Source of the DNA: Sapria himalayana
Lineage: Eukaryota; Streptophyta; Magnoliopsida; Malpighiales; Rafflesiaceae
Direction: 5' to 3'
Length of the DNA stretch: 64,000 nucleotides
NCBI GenBank assembly: GCA_029783825.1
Contig: JAREIK010018630.1
Coordinates: 1-64,000, forward strand
A program made the position numbers and the translations under genes. The notes under the pieces were generated by a model, which ran no database searches, was not told the origin of the DNA, and saw only the letters and a program-made list of their open reading frames with translations. This document shows positions 13,061-25,812 of this stretch, in pieces. The stretch's first letter is position 1. Every line of letters starts with the position of its first letter.

Positions 13061-13084
13061 TATTTATCTAGTTAGATAATTAAT

Positions 13085-13985
13085 CGAGAAATATATTGAG
13101 AAACAAATATTATGTATGATTTCATTGATTTAGAAACATTTTATGATATAGTTTTAATAAATTTTATTTGATGACTATTATGTGATAAATTGATATTAAG
13201 TATATATATTGAGTTAATCAAAGATATATATTGAGTTAATCAAAGATATATATAAGAGGCTGATGTTTTGAATTAAATTAGTTCATGACATAACTCAAGA
13301 GTTTCCAATAGTTGTAAGATTTCGCAACGGATCATCATTTGGTCCTTATATTTTTATACTTATTAATGATAAATTGACAATAGATATATAAGATGATATC
13401 TCTTAGAGTATGTTATGTGCAGACATCTTAATATTAATTGATGAGACTAAAGAAAATGTAGGAGACTAAAAATTTGGAGGATAGCAATTAAATTTAAGAA
13501 TTTATGGTTCATCATAGGAAGATTAAGTATTTAAAATATGAGTTTAATTATGTTAATAATGATAATGATTTGCTAATCAAAATATAGAAATAATAAGTAT
13601 AAATATTAGTTATTTTAAATATGAATGCTATATATATTAAGTAATGACAAAAAGATTGATGACAATATATCTCACAGAATTAAAATTAAATAAACTAAAT
13701 ATAGAGCCGCCTACGAGTTCTTTATGATAGACGTGTGCTAAATAGTTTAAAGAGACTTTTATAAATTATTTATAAGACCAATACTATTTTATGAAACATA
13801 ATGATGGGTGATCCAAAAGTAACATATGCAAAGGATGAAATTTAATGTTTTATGAAATTTATATTAAAGTAACAAAATGAATGTATGATAAGATTAAGAA
13901 TGATAGAATTAGAAATGAAATTAAAAGAAAGAAAACAAGATTAATTTGTATATATGAAAAGATAAGAGATACCTATTTGAGGTAG
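13085..13985 (+). pseudogene. LINE reverse transcriptase relic (right arm)
   Basis: This is the mirror copy of 5790-6650, here on the plus strand. The order of motifs is the same: EFPIVVRF, then GSSFGPYIFILI at about 13305-13360. The catalytic region is better preserved than in the left arm, reading SMLCADILILIDETKENV from 13406, where active enzymes have Y/F-A-D-D-I-V-L. The second catalytic aspartate is replaced, and stops and frameshifts interrupt the frame, so the enzyme is dead. Confidence 0.72.
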
Positions 13986-15589
13986 GGCTGACAACGAATT
14001 AGATTCAAGTCGGATTTTATATTCTCCATCTCCACCTTCATTTATTATGTCTTTTTTCAACATCATCCTCATCCCTACTAGATCTATTATTTTTATTTCT
14101 ATCCAAATACCTAAATAATTTTTAGTTATATGCAAGCAACCCACATTTCAAAAAAATATTAGAAGTAACTTCAAGACTAATCTTAAAGATTTTGTCATAT
14201 CTAAATATCAAAGTTCAACAACAATAAATTTAAAGTATCTTTAAATTACTTTTAATTTATCATATCGAATCATTATCATCATCATCATCATAAAAGAAAT
14301 ATCAAAATAGAAATAATTTCAAACTAATAATATATTTCTTTAACACTTGCTACTTCATTTCCCTACAAATTAATGTAAAAAATATATAATTAGTCTTATA
14401 ATTCCATTTATGTATCAAATTTAACAAAAACACACCTACATACACAAACAACTACACACGTATTTCATACCTCAACACCAATAATATTTTTATCATATTC
14501 AACTGAGTAGTAATATGCTTCTTTTTTATTTGAACTAATAATTATAATAAAGGAAGAAAGAAAATATTAATATAATTAATCAAAGAAAATTATTTTCATT
14601 TAAAAATTAAGCTATTTATCTTACCGTATTAAATATTTACAATTCAACTTGCCGTACCCATTGTTGATTCAAAAGTTTTTGGATGAAGTCTACTATTACA
14701 AGGACTCACTAATCTATCACTTGTGCTTTATGTCGACTCCTAATCTATAATTGATATTAGAATGACAAGATCTCTAGGCATCCTCATCAAAGTACGATAT
14801 TTGATTTTATCTGTCTACCACTAATCTAATATGTTAAAATCAATTTTTTTTGGTAATACTTTATTTTTAAATGGCCATCTAGCTCATTTTTTAAATTAAT
14901 ATTAATCTTACTATTAAGTGTTATTTTTTATAAAATTTTCCAAAAAATCATTGCTACTAATATTCAATGTAGATTCATATAATCATTTTTCAAAACAAGT
15001 ATCATTCATAATCACATGATTAATAACATAATCTTTAAATACTTTAAAGATATTTTTTAATTCTAATCACTCGATAAGTTCTCTTGAAATAATATTCCAT
15101 CAATTATCTTATGCTTCGGATCTAAAATGATAACTATTCCTATAACTTCCTGAATGTTAGACAAATATTTTTCAAAATTTTATAATATATTTGTTCAGCC
15201 ATAGAACAAATTCTTTATTAGGAGATGTGGCTCACTTTAGTAGTGAATCCTTACATCACAAACTTTAGGAAATAAAATATTTATTGTGGGATATTAATTC
15301 TAGAAAATATTCTAGTCATAGAATAAAATATTTTTAATAACTGAGACACCTTTCGTATTAACAATCACTCATCATTCATTAGAAAATAACTAAATGATGA
15401 ATCATGAAATCTAAAACTAGCAAATACATCTTTAAAAGATATAGCAACAATATCATATATGTTGAGTTTCAGTGGGTCTTACAATCTAGCATTAATTTTG
15501 TAACATTCATGTCAGGTACTACAATTCATATTCTTGTAAGTGATGCTCTTTGATACGTAACACTTTCATGATTTTTAATGTCATGATAC

Positions 15590-16250
15590 GGAAAATTAAG
15601 TATTAAAAATATTAGTTCTCTAGTCTATCTATTTATTCTTTTTTTGTGTGTATGCATCTTAGGGTAAGGTAGAAGGGATATAAAATACTTTGACATACAT
15701 ATTCACATGAATGAATCAAGAACACCAATATGAGTATTTAATTCATGAAAAGGTAACTATTTTATTTATATATTATGATAATAGGTATGATAGCTATTGT
15801 CATGTTCTGAGCATAGACATGAAGATAATACTTTCTTCATTCAAATAGCTAGGGGTAAATTATGGGGTGATCCGTTGAATATGAGCTACTTATTTTGATA
15901 TGTAGATATCAATTACTATTATATCATATAACATGATGATAATAAAAATATGAATAATTTACTTTATTAGAAATTATTTGAATTTATCTATCTCGTGTTA
16001 TCTAAGATGACACGTGATGTCTTTCTCATCTGTCTAACTTAACATCAAAGTTTATTTTTTCAATGATAATTAATATTATTTTAGATAAGATATTGAGACT
16101 GTGACTAAATATTTCAGAGATACTTACATGCATAAAGGATTGAAGATTCATTGTTGGTCATTCATGATAAGGTGCAAGAGTTACTTACAGATTATGATTT
16201 ATGATATATGAAAATTGATGATATTAATATAATCACTAGATACTTTCAGG
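15590..16250 (+). pseudogene. Ac-type hAT transposase relic (right arm, internally deleted)
   Basis: This is the mirror of left-arm 2160-2815 and retains only the part nearest the 3' end of the transposase relic. The central ~1.38 kb is missing at about 15580. No reading frame survives. Identification rests on its pairing with the left arm and, through it, with the 54.6-56.4 kb copy. Confidence 0.5.
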
Positions 16251-16692
16251 CATATACATGATGATGATGAAAGTGCTATACTTCTTTATATGAATCGTGG
16301 TTAATCATTCATAATTGTTGACTCGTGTATTTTTAATTATTTTTTTATACGATACTTTATTGTTATTAATTTTTTGTATATTTCTATTGATTATGTTTTT
16401 ATTCATTTATGGTCTTATCAGTTATGCTTCATCATATGTTAAATATGTGTATGTATGTTGTATTATATTCTATTTTTGATAATGAAATATAAATATGAAA
16501 ATAATTTTTTCTTTATTAAACACTTTTATTTTTTATTTGATACGAATTGTAATTTTTTTTAATTATTTATTTCATTTAAATTAATATAAATATAATAATT
16601 TAAATAAGTAATAAAATAAAAGATTTAAATTTCAGAATAGTTTAATTGGATGTTTGCCCAAAATTTGGCATGGCCTAGCATGACCTTGCATT

Positions 16693-17135
16693 TAGAGGTG
16701 ATGGCCGGGCCGGGCCTGCATGAGACATAGCACGATTAAGCCATGCCTGGGCCGGCCTGGCATGGGAATTTTTGGTGCCCATGCCTGTTTTGTGCCCGAC
16801 AACGGTACCAATCGTGTCGTGCAGTGCAGAGGCCAACAAGGCCTCGTGTCGTGTCTGACCCGGTATGGTTTTGTGGCCCGTGGCGTGGTTCGCCGGCACG
16901 AGACATGTCCTGCACCCTACCCCCACTTTATCGCCATCCGCTAAAGTCCATACTATACGGATAGGGAAAATACGTGGGCACGGGTCCGATTCCACTCCGA
17001 CCCGATCCACGGTCCAGCTCGACCCGAATCGCCCCCCCCCCCCCCCCAACAGTTAAAAAAAATTATAATTTGAATATCAGCCGTTGGATTTCACCTCCAA
17101 CGGCTAGAGGGCAGAATCCGACGGGTCTCATGATC
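16693..17135. mobile_element. GC-rich hAT terminal region (right arm)
   Basis: This mirror copy of 1205-1681 begins TAGAGGTGATGGCC at 16693. It holds the C16 tract at 17032-17047 and the GTTGGATTTCACCTCCAACGG block near 17083. Frames of 60-124 codons here are unsupported by any family and share the GC-rich repeat composition. Confidence 0.7.
17032..17047 (+). repeat. C16 homopolymer tract
   Basis: Sixteen consecutive C bases form the mirror image of the G16 tract at 1295-1310. Confidence 0.9.
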
Positions 17136-17144
17136 TACCTAACT

Positions 17145-17455
17145 AGTTATAAATAAGTAGCTTATCAACTCATTACAAACTAGTCATAAAGGAGTGTGTT
17201 ATAATTTTTTTATAAATGAATGGCTTATAAAATCTTTATAATTGAGTATCTTATAACTCATTATAAATGAATGTCTTATAAATCATTATATATGAGTATC
17301 TAATAACAACTTATAAATGAGTTCTAATAAATTCATTTTATATCAGTGTTTTATCAACTCATTATAAATGAGTATCTTATTAACTTCATATAAATGAGTA
17401 TCTTATCAACTCCTTATAAATGAATATCTTATCAATTCATTATAAATAAGTATCA
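17145..17455 (+). repeat. Minisatellite patch, right arm
   Basis: This is the mirror copy of 900-1205. It carries diverged units of the TTATCAACTCATTATAAATG type, the same family as the main array at 19.1-22.9 kb. Confidence 0.85.
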
Positions 17456-18345
17456 TATTATTTGGTATGCTAAATAACAAATAAAACTAGTAATCTTAGT
17501 CAATATTCATTATGTGTTTTATAGAAGAAAGCTTTAAAATGAATAATTTAACTAAATTATATTTTTTATGGAATATGAAGGATAATTAGAAAATTCTATG
17601 ATGTTTGTTTGAAATGGAGACTTGATGTATTATTGAGAAGAATGGTAGTACAAAGTTTTGTTAACTCATAGTATTAATTATGTTACGACATTGTTATATC
17701 TCATTGAGTTATAAGATAGTTTTTGCATCCATTCTTAGCTAAAATTTTATATGAATAATTATTATAATCTTCACGTGTCATAACTCTACCACATCATTAA
17801 CACAATTATTTCACTAAGAAACATATTCTTTTTGGTTGTGAAACTTTATTAGAGTCATAATGACACTTAAAATATTATTTAATAATTGTGACATTAATTT
17901 CATATTACAACAACCAATTACCACATTAGAACCCAAAGCCATGAAAAGTTTTGGTGCCATGACAAGCTTTGTTGCTAAAATTTTTTCATTATAGAGCCAA
18001 TAAATTCAAAACAAAAATTATGATGTTATTCCAAGCACCTCATCTTTTAGCTATAGAACATTCTAGAGAATCATACTCAATCCTAAGCCATTTCCAAGCT
18101 ATGACATTTGCTCTCGAGAATGTCACTAGCCAGATCTTATTTCCAATGTTGCAATTTTTAGTTATAGAGATAAAATGTGTAGTAGTGACCATTCTCATCT
18201 ATGTGGTCATCTGATCCAAGAGAGAGGCTAAAACCAGGACTAATTATCTGTACCATAGTCATCTAATGCAAGAGAGTGACCAAAGTTATGGTTCATTCCC
18301 AATACTATGATTTTATGTTCTAGAGACGAAATATGTATCCATAGA

Positions 18346-19120
18346 TATTTTCAATATTACTGCATTCTAAACATTGAAAGTGACAAAAACCACTACTCAT
18401 TCCTATATAGATATGTTATTTGACTTAAAGTTTGCATCTAGCAATTTGAGTATAAAAGAGTAAATTATAAATTTCGAGAGTATTCTAGGGCATGAGAAAA
18501 AAATAAAGCTAGGATTTAGGAAAATTTTTTTATCCAACCCTTAGAAAGATTCATGAACAAATCTGTGATGCAAGAAACTTATCAATGTTCAAACTATCAA
18601 ACATTCATAGATATTTTAGTACTTTATGATAGTGTATATGCATAAAAAGGAAATTATTTATTAATTTTATAACTTTAGAGTTTTGGTATGTTTTTATAAA
18701 ATATTATAAAATCATCAAATTTTTAGAGGAATTTAGTGAAGTATCTAGTATAATAAGCCTTGTAGTTTTGACATCTATTCTTGGTAAAAATCATATTTAA
18801 TTGGTCATGACAATCCTTATATATCATGATACTATAAACTTGATAGCACAAACATTCTACTTTATAACACGATCTTAATGGTTGAAATATTATCAGGAAG
18901 TCATAGTAATGCTTATCTTATAAAATTAAAATGGATGTGATTCTCATCATCAAATGAAGGTACAATTATAACTTTTATGTTTAAGCTAATTATTAATTTT
19001 GAGAAATTGTTGCATTACCATGACAACATGATATATTAGGGATTAGAAGGCTCGTGCCACTGCTACCTACAACATTGCAGACACTTGAAGAAATATGAAG
19101 GGTAAGTTTTGTCTCATCAA
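18346..19120. other. AT-rich DNA, no recognised feature
   Basis: This lies between the last visible palindrome homology and the minisatellite array. I see no coding frame, RNA gene or transposon end. It may still belong to the palindrome's right arm, since its left counterpart would lie outside the window. Confidence 0.5.
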
Positions 19121-22100
19121 CTTGTTTAAATGAGTGTCCTATCAACTCATTATAAATACTATATTTTTAACTAGTTATAAATGAGTGTCTTAGCAAATCA
19201 TAATAAAATAGTTGCCTTATAACTCTATATAAATGAGAGTCTTACTCCTTAGAAATGAATATCTATAAATTTTTTATAAATGAATGTCATATCAACTCAT
19301 TATAAAAGGGTATATTATCAATATATTATAAACAAATGTCTTATCGACTCATTAAAATGAGCGTCTTATCAACTCCGTATAAATGAGTGTCTTATTAACT
19401 TATTATAAGACAAATTTTTATCAACTTATTATTAATGATTATCTTATAAGCATGTAACAAATGAGCGTCTTGTCAAGTCATTGGGAAAATATGTCTTTTG
19501 AACTCATCATAAATAAGCGTCATATCTACTCATTATAAATGGGTGTCTTATCGACTAATTATAAATTTTTGCATTATCAACTAGTTATTAATGAATGTAT
19601 TATCAACTCATTATAAAATGAGTGTCTTATCAAGTCATTAAAAGAGTGTGCCTTATCAACCACTTATAAATTAATCTATTATCAACTCATTATAAAATGA
19701 GTGTCTTATCAAGTCATTAAAAAAGTGTGCCTTATCAACTACTTATAAATTAATCTATTATCAACTCGTTATAAATGAGTGTCATATAAACTCCTTATCA
19801 AAGAATATATTAACAACTCATTATGATTGAGTGTCTTATCAACTCATTATGATTGAGTGTCTTATCAACTCATTATGAGAGAGTGTCTTTTCAATTCATA
19901 ATAAATTAGTATCTTATCAACTCCTAATAAATGTGTATTTTATTGACGCGCTATAAATTAGTGTCTTGACAACTCATTATAAACAAATATTTTAACAAAT
20001 TGTTATAAAAGAAATAGATATCAACTTGTTACAAATGAGATTCTTCTCAACAGATTATAAATGAGTTTCTTATCAACTCATAATGAGAGAGTGTCTTATC
20101 AACTCATTATAAATTACTATCTTACCAAGTTGTTATAAATGAGCATATTACAGTTTTTTATTAATAGTTTTCGTATTACTCACTATAAAATGAGCATCTT
20201 ATTACTCATTATAAATGAATGAGTAATAATTCATTATAAATGAGTGTCTTATTACTTGTTATAAATAAGTATTTATTAAAACATGATAATGGGTATCTTG
20301 ACAACTTGTTATAAATGGGTCCCTTATTAACTTATTATAAATAAAGATCTTATTAAATGATTATGAATGAATATCCTATGAACTCGTTACAAATGAGTGT
20401 CTTATCAACTCATTATAAATAAGCGCCATGCTAACTCATTATAAACTAGTGTCTTATAACTAATTTTAAATAATCATCTTAGAATTACTTATAAATAAGT
20501 GTATTTTCACCTCATTATAAACAAATGTCTTATTAACTCCTTATAAATGATTTTTTTAACTTCTCATAAATGAGTATCAATTAACTAATTATAAATGAGT
20601 ATCATTTCAATTTAATATAAAGGAGTATCTTTTTTTTTCTCATGTATTATTATGAGAAAAAAATAAGTCATTAAAATGAATGACTTATCAACTTGTTGAT
20701 AAGATATTCTCTCATAAATAAGTGTCTTTTCACCTAATTATAAAAAAATATCTTATCAACTCATTATAAATGAGTATCTTATCAATTCTCGATAAATGAG
20801 TATATTATCAACTTTATATAAATGAGTATCTTATCAACTCTCTATAAATGAGTATCTTATCAACTCTCTATAAATGAGTATCTTATCAACTCTCTATAAA
20901 TGAGTATCTTATCAACTCTCTATAAATGAGTATCTTATCAACTCTCTATAAATGAGTATCTTATCAACTCTCTATAAATGAGTATCTTATCAACTCTCTA
21001 TAAATGAGTATCTTATCAACTCTCTATAAATGAGTATCTTATCAACTCTCTATAAATGAGTATCTTATCAACTCTCTATAAATGAGTATCTTATCAACTC
21101 TCTATAAATGAGTATCTTATCAACTCTCTATAAATGAGTATCTTATCAACTTATTATGAAATAATGTCTCATCAACATTTTATAAATGATTGTATTATAA
21201 ACTCCTTATAAATGTTTATCCTATCAACTCGTTATAAATGAGAAAAAATTATCGACTCAATATGATAGACTACCTTTTCAACTCATTAAAAATATTTGTC
21301 TTCTCAACTTATTATAAATATTTATCTTATTAAGTCATCATAACTTAGTGTGTTATCAACACTTTATAAATGAATATCAAATCAACTAATTATTAATGAA
21401 TATATTAACATCTCTTTGTAATATCGTGTCTTATTAACTTATTATAATAAGTGTATTATTAACTCATTATAAATGAGGGTCTTATCAACTCATTATAAAT
21501 GAGTATCTAATCAACTCATTATAAATTAATTACAATTCAAATCTTTATAAATGAGTATCTTATCAATACATATTAAATGAAATATCTTAAAACTCATAAA
21601 CAAGTATATTAATAGCTTGTTATATATAATTGTCTTATCAACTCATTATAAATGAGTGTCTTAGCAACTCATTATAAATGACAATATTATCGACTTGTTA
21701 TAAATGATAGTATTATCAACTCAATATATTGAGTGTCTTTACAAATCATTATATACTATTATCTTATCAACTAGTTATAAATGAGTGTCTTATAAAACTC
21801 ATAATAGAATGAGTATCTTATTAACTTAATATAAACATATGTCCTATCAATTCTATATAAATGAGTATCATATCTAATCATTATAAAAATTATCTTATTA
21901 ACTCATTACAATTGAGTGTATTATCAACTAATTATAAAAGAATACATTATCAATTAGTTATAAATGAGTCTTTTTTCAACTCATTATAAATGAATATCTT
22001 ATCAACTTATTATGATGGAGTATCTTATCAAATAATTATGAGGGAGTATCTTATCAACTCATCATGACTAATTTTCTTATCAATTCATTATAAATGAATA

Positions 22101-22880
22101 CTATATCAATTCTTTTATAAATCAGCATCATATCAACTTCTAATAAATGAGTATTTTATAAACTCATTATAAATTAGTATCTTATCAACTCATTATAAAT
22201 GAGTATATTATCAACTCATTATAAATGTGTATCTTATCAACTCATTATAAATGAGTATCTTATCAACTTATTATAAATAAATATTTTATCAGCTCTTTAT
22301 AAATGAATGTTTTATCTATTCTTTAGGAGTCTTATCGACTCATTATAAATAAGTGTCATATCAACTCTTTATAAGTGAGTATCATGTCAACTCATTATAA
22401 AAGAGTATCATATCAACTTATTTTATATGAATATTTATCAAGTTATTGTAAATAAGTGTGTTGTCAACTTTTTATAAATGACCATCTTATCAACTCTTTA
22501 CAAAAGAGTGACCAATCAGCTGGATAAATGAGTGTTTATCATCTCATTTAAATGATTGTCTTGTAATTAATATCTTATCAATTCATTATAATTGATTGTT
22601 TTATCAAGCTATTACATAAATAAGTGTCTTATCAACTCTTTATAAATAAGTATTTTATCAATTTGTTACACGTGAGTGTCACATCAATTTGATAAAAGGG
22701 TATCTTATCAACTCGTTATAAAGGAGTTTCTTGTAACTCATTGTAAACTAGTGTCTTGTCAACTCATTATAAATGAGTATCTTATAAACTCATTATAAAT
22801 GAGTATCTTATAAACTCATTATAAATGAGTATCCTTTCAAAAAATTAAAACAAACATCTTATTAATACATTATAAATGTG
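19120..22880 (+). repeat. Large 26-bp minisatellite array
   Basis: About 3.7 kb of tandem units has the consensus ACTCATTATAAATGAGT followed by GTCTTATCA (26 bp). Most units have substitutions and small indels, so the array is old. The monomer core ACTCATT-ATA-AATGAGT is a near-perfect inverted repeat with a 3-base loop. There is no coding content. The same family forms small patches in both palindrome arms. Confidence 0.92.
20818..21150 (+). repeat. Homogeneous core of ~13 identical 26-bp units
   Basis: Within the diverged array, the unit TATAAATGAGTATCTTATCA plus ACTCTC repeats about 13 times with no visible change. Flanking units differ, for example ACTCATT in place of ACTCTC. This points to a recent local expansion, or to copy-number uncertainty in the assembly. 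Confidence 0.93.
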
Positions 22881-25090
22881 CATCTTCCTATATTCATAAT
22901 GAAAACTCACCTGTGACAAATACCATATCTTCCTGAAAGTCATGATATTAGTTCTTATGTTTAATTTGAGTGAAAGACATGTATCTATTCTATTATGACA
23001 TGACATCATCATCTATGAGATAATATCTCAAAAATAGATAAGAAAATTAATAAAAAAATAAAGGAAATAATAAGATGAGAACACAATAAAATTTGTGAAA
23101 TTGAGTATTAAGTACAATTTTTATATTTTTTTTTCAAAAGCGATCGGAAGTTCAAGATGGGAGTGAATGCTTGTGGGTTTAGCTGGCTCCCCAGTAGGTT
23201 TGTTTATGGTGTGAGAAGATTAGGCATATCTTTTATTCTAGTATAGATTTTAAGTCATGAGTGGTCGTCTCCTAATTGTTGATTCAATATGTGTATGTAA
23301 TTGTGCATACTTTTGTATCACCATGTCTTTTGGGTTGGAATGAGATGCCCTTACTCAAAAAATTTTATTCTCCTTAAATTTAATATGATCGGAATTTGTT
23401 GATAGGTATAAAGATTTTATGAGAGTAACATTATACTAAGTACCAATATTGATGATATGTAGTCGATGAGTTACTCTTTCTATTAAATGATAGTCCTAAC
23501 ATGGCTATAGGGAAGAAAGAAGGGTAATACTTCCATGTGTAATACATGAATTTTTATTCTTTATAAGCTCTAAAAAAATATGTCATTGTCAAAAATAATA
23601 AACTATGTACTCATAAAAATTTTATCAGCTTCTGATGAGAAATGCTTTTATCTACTTTGAATATTGGGATATTTAATAAAAACATATCTAAAGACTCTAC
23701 ATGATAATTTGCCTTATCTTGGAGTTCAATTGAGAATAAAATAAGTCTATAGAAAAATTCTAGGAGACATTCTAAAGTCTAAATAAATTCTTTCTAAGAT
23801 ATAAAAATTACTTAAATCTAAAAATATTTTGGAACATTATTTTTAAATAAGAATATTCAAGTCATCTTAATCAGATGTCTAATCTTTATTTCAACTATCT
23901 TATTCTATCAAGATGTGATTACATAAAAAATATGGTATATAATTGTATGATTTGCACTTTAAATATTTAATTGGTCTGACATATATTTTAAAGTATTGTT
24001 ATTTTTTTATTTATTAATATTTTATTGAATTATATTATCATTTTGTAAAAAAATTAAAAATTAAAAGAATTTTAGATTTGTAATGAAAGAGATGTATATA
24101 CTTATATCTCGAAGAGTTATCTACAAAAAATGATGAGATGCATAAATCACCCCGTGATCACATTTCTACTAGATCTATATATGTCTTAATGTATCAGATT
24201 AAATAGTTCCTTACTCAAATCAAATTGATGTATAAGATAGGAAGTGCTGGTAAGCTTTCCTTGTTGATGTCCATCATATTCTTGGGTCAAATTTTTATTA
24301 AATTATCGTAAAATTTTATCAATTTGGACAATGATAGATGAGAAAATTGAGAATAAATAAGTAGTTGGTTCAAAATACTCAAATATTTAAAAGAATATTT
24401 TTTCATTAAAGAGAGAATATAAAATTAAGCCTACTCACCTGCTTATGGAGTTTTCTTTACTATCTCCTAATCATATAGACAAATAATGATAGAAAAAAAA
24501 ATAAAATCCGATTTGAATTGTCCGAAAATATAACTTATATATTATAAACTAATAAGTTAGTAATGAATAAACAATACACTGTAAAGTAATAAAAGATCAA
24601 AATGAATACTATTATATATAATAATTTTTGAATGTCATTAATGATAGTACTAGTTTTAGAATATGAAAAAACAAAGATAATAATGTATGAATAGTAATGA
24701 TGTGATTGTTTATATATTAATCATTCATGAGTCTGAATTGATAGTATGAGTGAAATAATTAGTGTTACTAAAAAAAAGAGGAGCGAAATGATGTTTCAAG
24801 ATGAATTTTGTATATTTCTTTCTAGTAATTATCACGATAGATGAACTTTGTGAGTACCAATGAATAATTTTGGTAGTACGATTATTTTTCTTACTGTTGT
24901 GTGATATACTTGGTCTTATCTACGAAAATAATATATAACTATTTTTTGTATGACAAATCTTTCTACAGTTACTACACTAGATTGAAACTTTCATCGTTCT
25001 ACTTTTTTTGCAATAAAATTGTTATTCCTCAAAGAATTATACCAATTATTTTTTTTCAATTCTGTTTTTTTAAATTTTTTTTTTTTACAA
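22881..25090. other. AT-rich DNA, no recognised feature
   Basis: No frame, RNA gene or mobile element could be supported here. A slightly less AT-rich part at 23140-23350 has no recognisable coding similarity. A 65-codon frame at 24901-25098 is almost entirely Phe, Tyr, Ile and Ser from T-rich DNA and is not credible. Confidence 0.5.
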
Positions 25091-25340
25091 ATATCTAGGG
25101 ATCCAAATTAGGGTTGCTTCCAAAATACCACCATGCACTACCATTGCCAACTTGCATCACCATCGCCTCTGTGCACCACCATATCCGCCGTGTGCTGCCT
25201 TGAATCACCATGACCACCTGGGATTTACTGGTTAGAAAACAATGTCATGCTGCATGCCCCCATCATGCGTTTACTGTCATGTGCACCACCACGTGCAGTT
25301 CTCACCCCATCACGTGCCCACACGCATTTTAGTCGCACAG
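25090..25340 (-). other. CACC/GTGG-rich segment, probable retroelement untranslated remnant
   Basis: This short GC-richer block has repeated CACCACC, CATGCAC and CACGTGC words. On the minus strand it resembles the GTGG-rich stretch just inside the 5' LTR of the copia element at 44.2-44.5 kb. It could be the corresponding leader of another decayed copia copy. No frame is supported. Confidence 0.3.
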
Positions 25341-25804
25341 TAGTCTGAAAAAAGATGAATTTTGGAGGGTTGTTTTATGGTTCACAATCATCACTCTAAT
25401 ATCATATTACACCTTGAAATGTAAAAATAAATGACACTCAAATCATGTCTAAGTATAATCAATGCCCTTATATCATAATTAATAGATTGAACCAACTCAT
25501 AAGTTGAGTGACATTAAATAATATAGAAAAAGTAAAAACAATAATAATGAGACTAATATAAATAAATACAACTGCAACAAGTTAGTTTCAACAAAGGATC
25601 ATTGGTAGAGTATGCCTAATCAGTATTACAGATAACTTTTTGTACCTCACGAAGTTTAGGGCTGTGGCATAGGCTGGATTGGTTATGTCAAGGAAAAAGA
25701 TTGCAATGATCAGCCTCTCCATCTCCTTCTCTTTTTGGGGAGAGGCACAATACAATACAAGATGCTTTTTGATATTGCTTTTCCGTTCCTCCTATGGTTC
25801 CTTA

Positions 25805-25812
25805 GTTGGCAC
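25805..25812 (+). repeat. 8-bp target-site duplication GTTGGCAC (left copy)
   Basis: GTTGGCAC here is repeated exactly at 29347-29354 on the other side of the hAT element. Confidence 0.85.

Larger units (their letters stand above)
7850..18345 (-). repeat. Right arm of giant inverted repeat, with tandem expansion and one deletion
   Basis: This is the reverse complement of 1-7709. It differs in two large ways. Four extra ~1.04-kb units are inserted near the centre (about 8572-12739). About 1.38 kb matching left-arm 2820-4200 is missing at about 15580. Outer homology is followed to about 18345, where CTATGGATACATATTTCG on the complement faces base 1 of the window. The true outer limit cannot be seen because the left arm is cut by the window edge. 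Confidence 0.92.

Noticed and set aside
16675..17049. 124-codon minus-strand frame with a poly-Gly start
   Set aside because: The glycine run is the C16/G16 tract and the rest is the hAT end. The mirror copy in the left arm does not keep the same frame throughout.
1..18345. Palindrome as a simple assembly artefact
   Set aside because: The arms differ by scattered substitutions, small indels and a 1.38-kb deletion, which a duplicated contig would not show. The exact number of tandem units could still be an assembly matter.
19120..22880. CRISPR-like regular repeat
   Set aside because: Units are directly abutting 26-mers with no unique spacers. This is a eukaryotic minisatellite.
24901..25098. 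65-codon plus-strand frame
   Set aside because: Composed almost entirely of Phe, Tyr, Ile, Lys and Ser from T-rich DNA; no motif.
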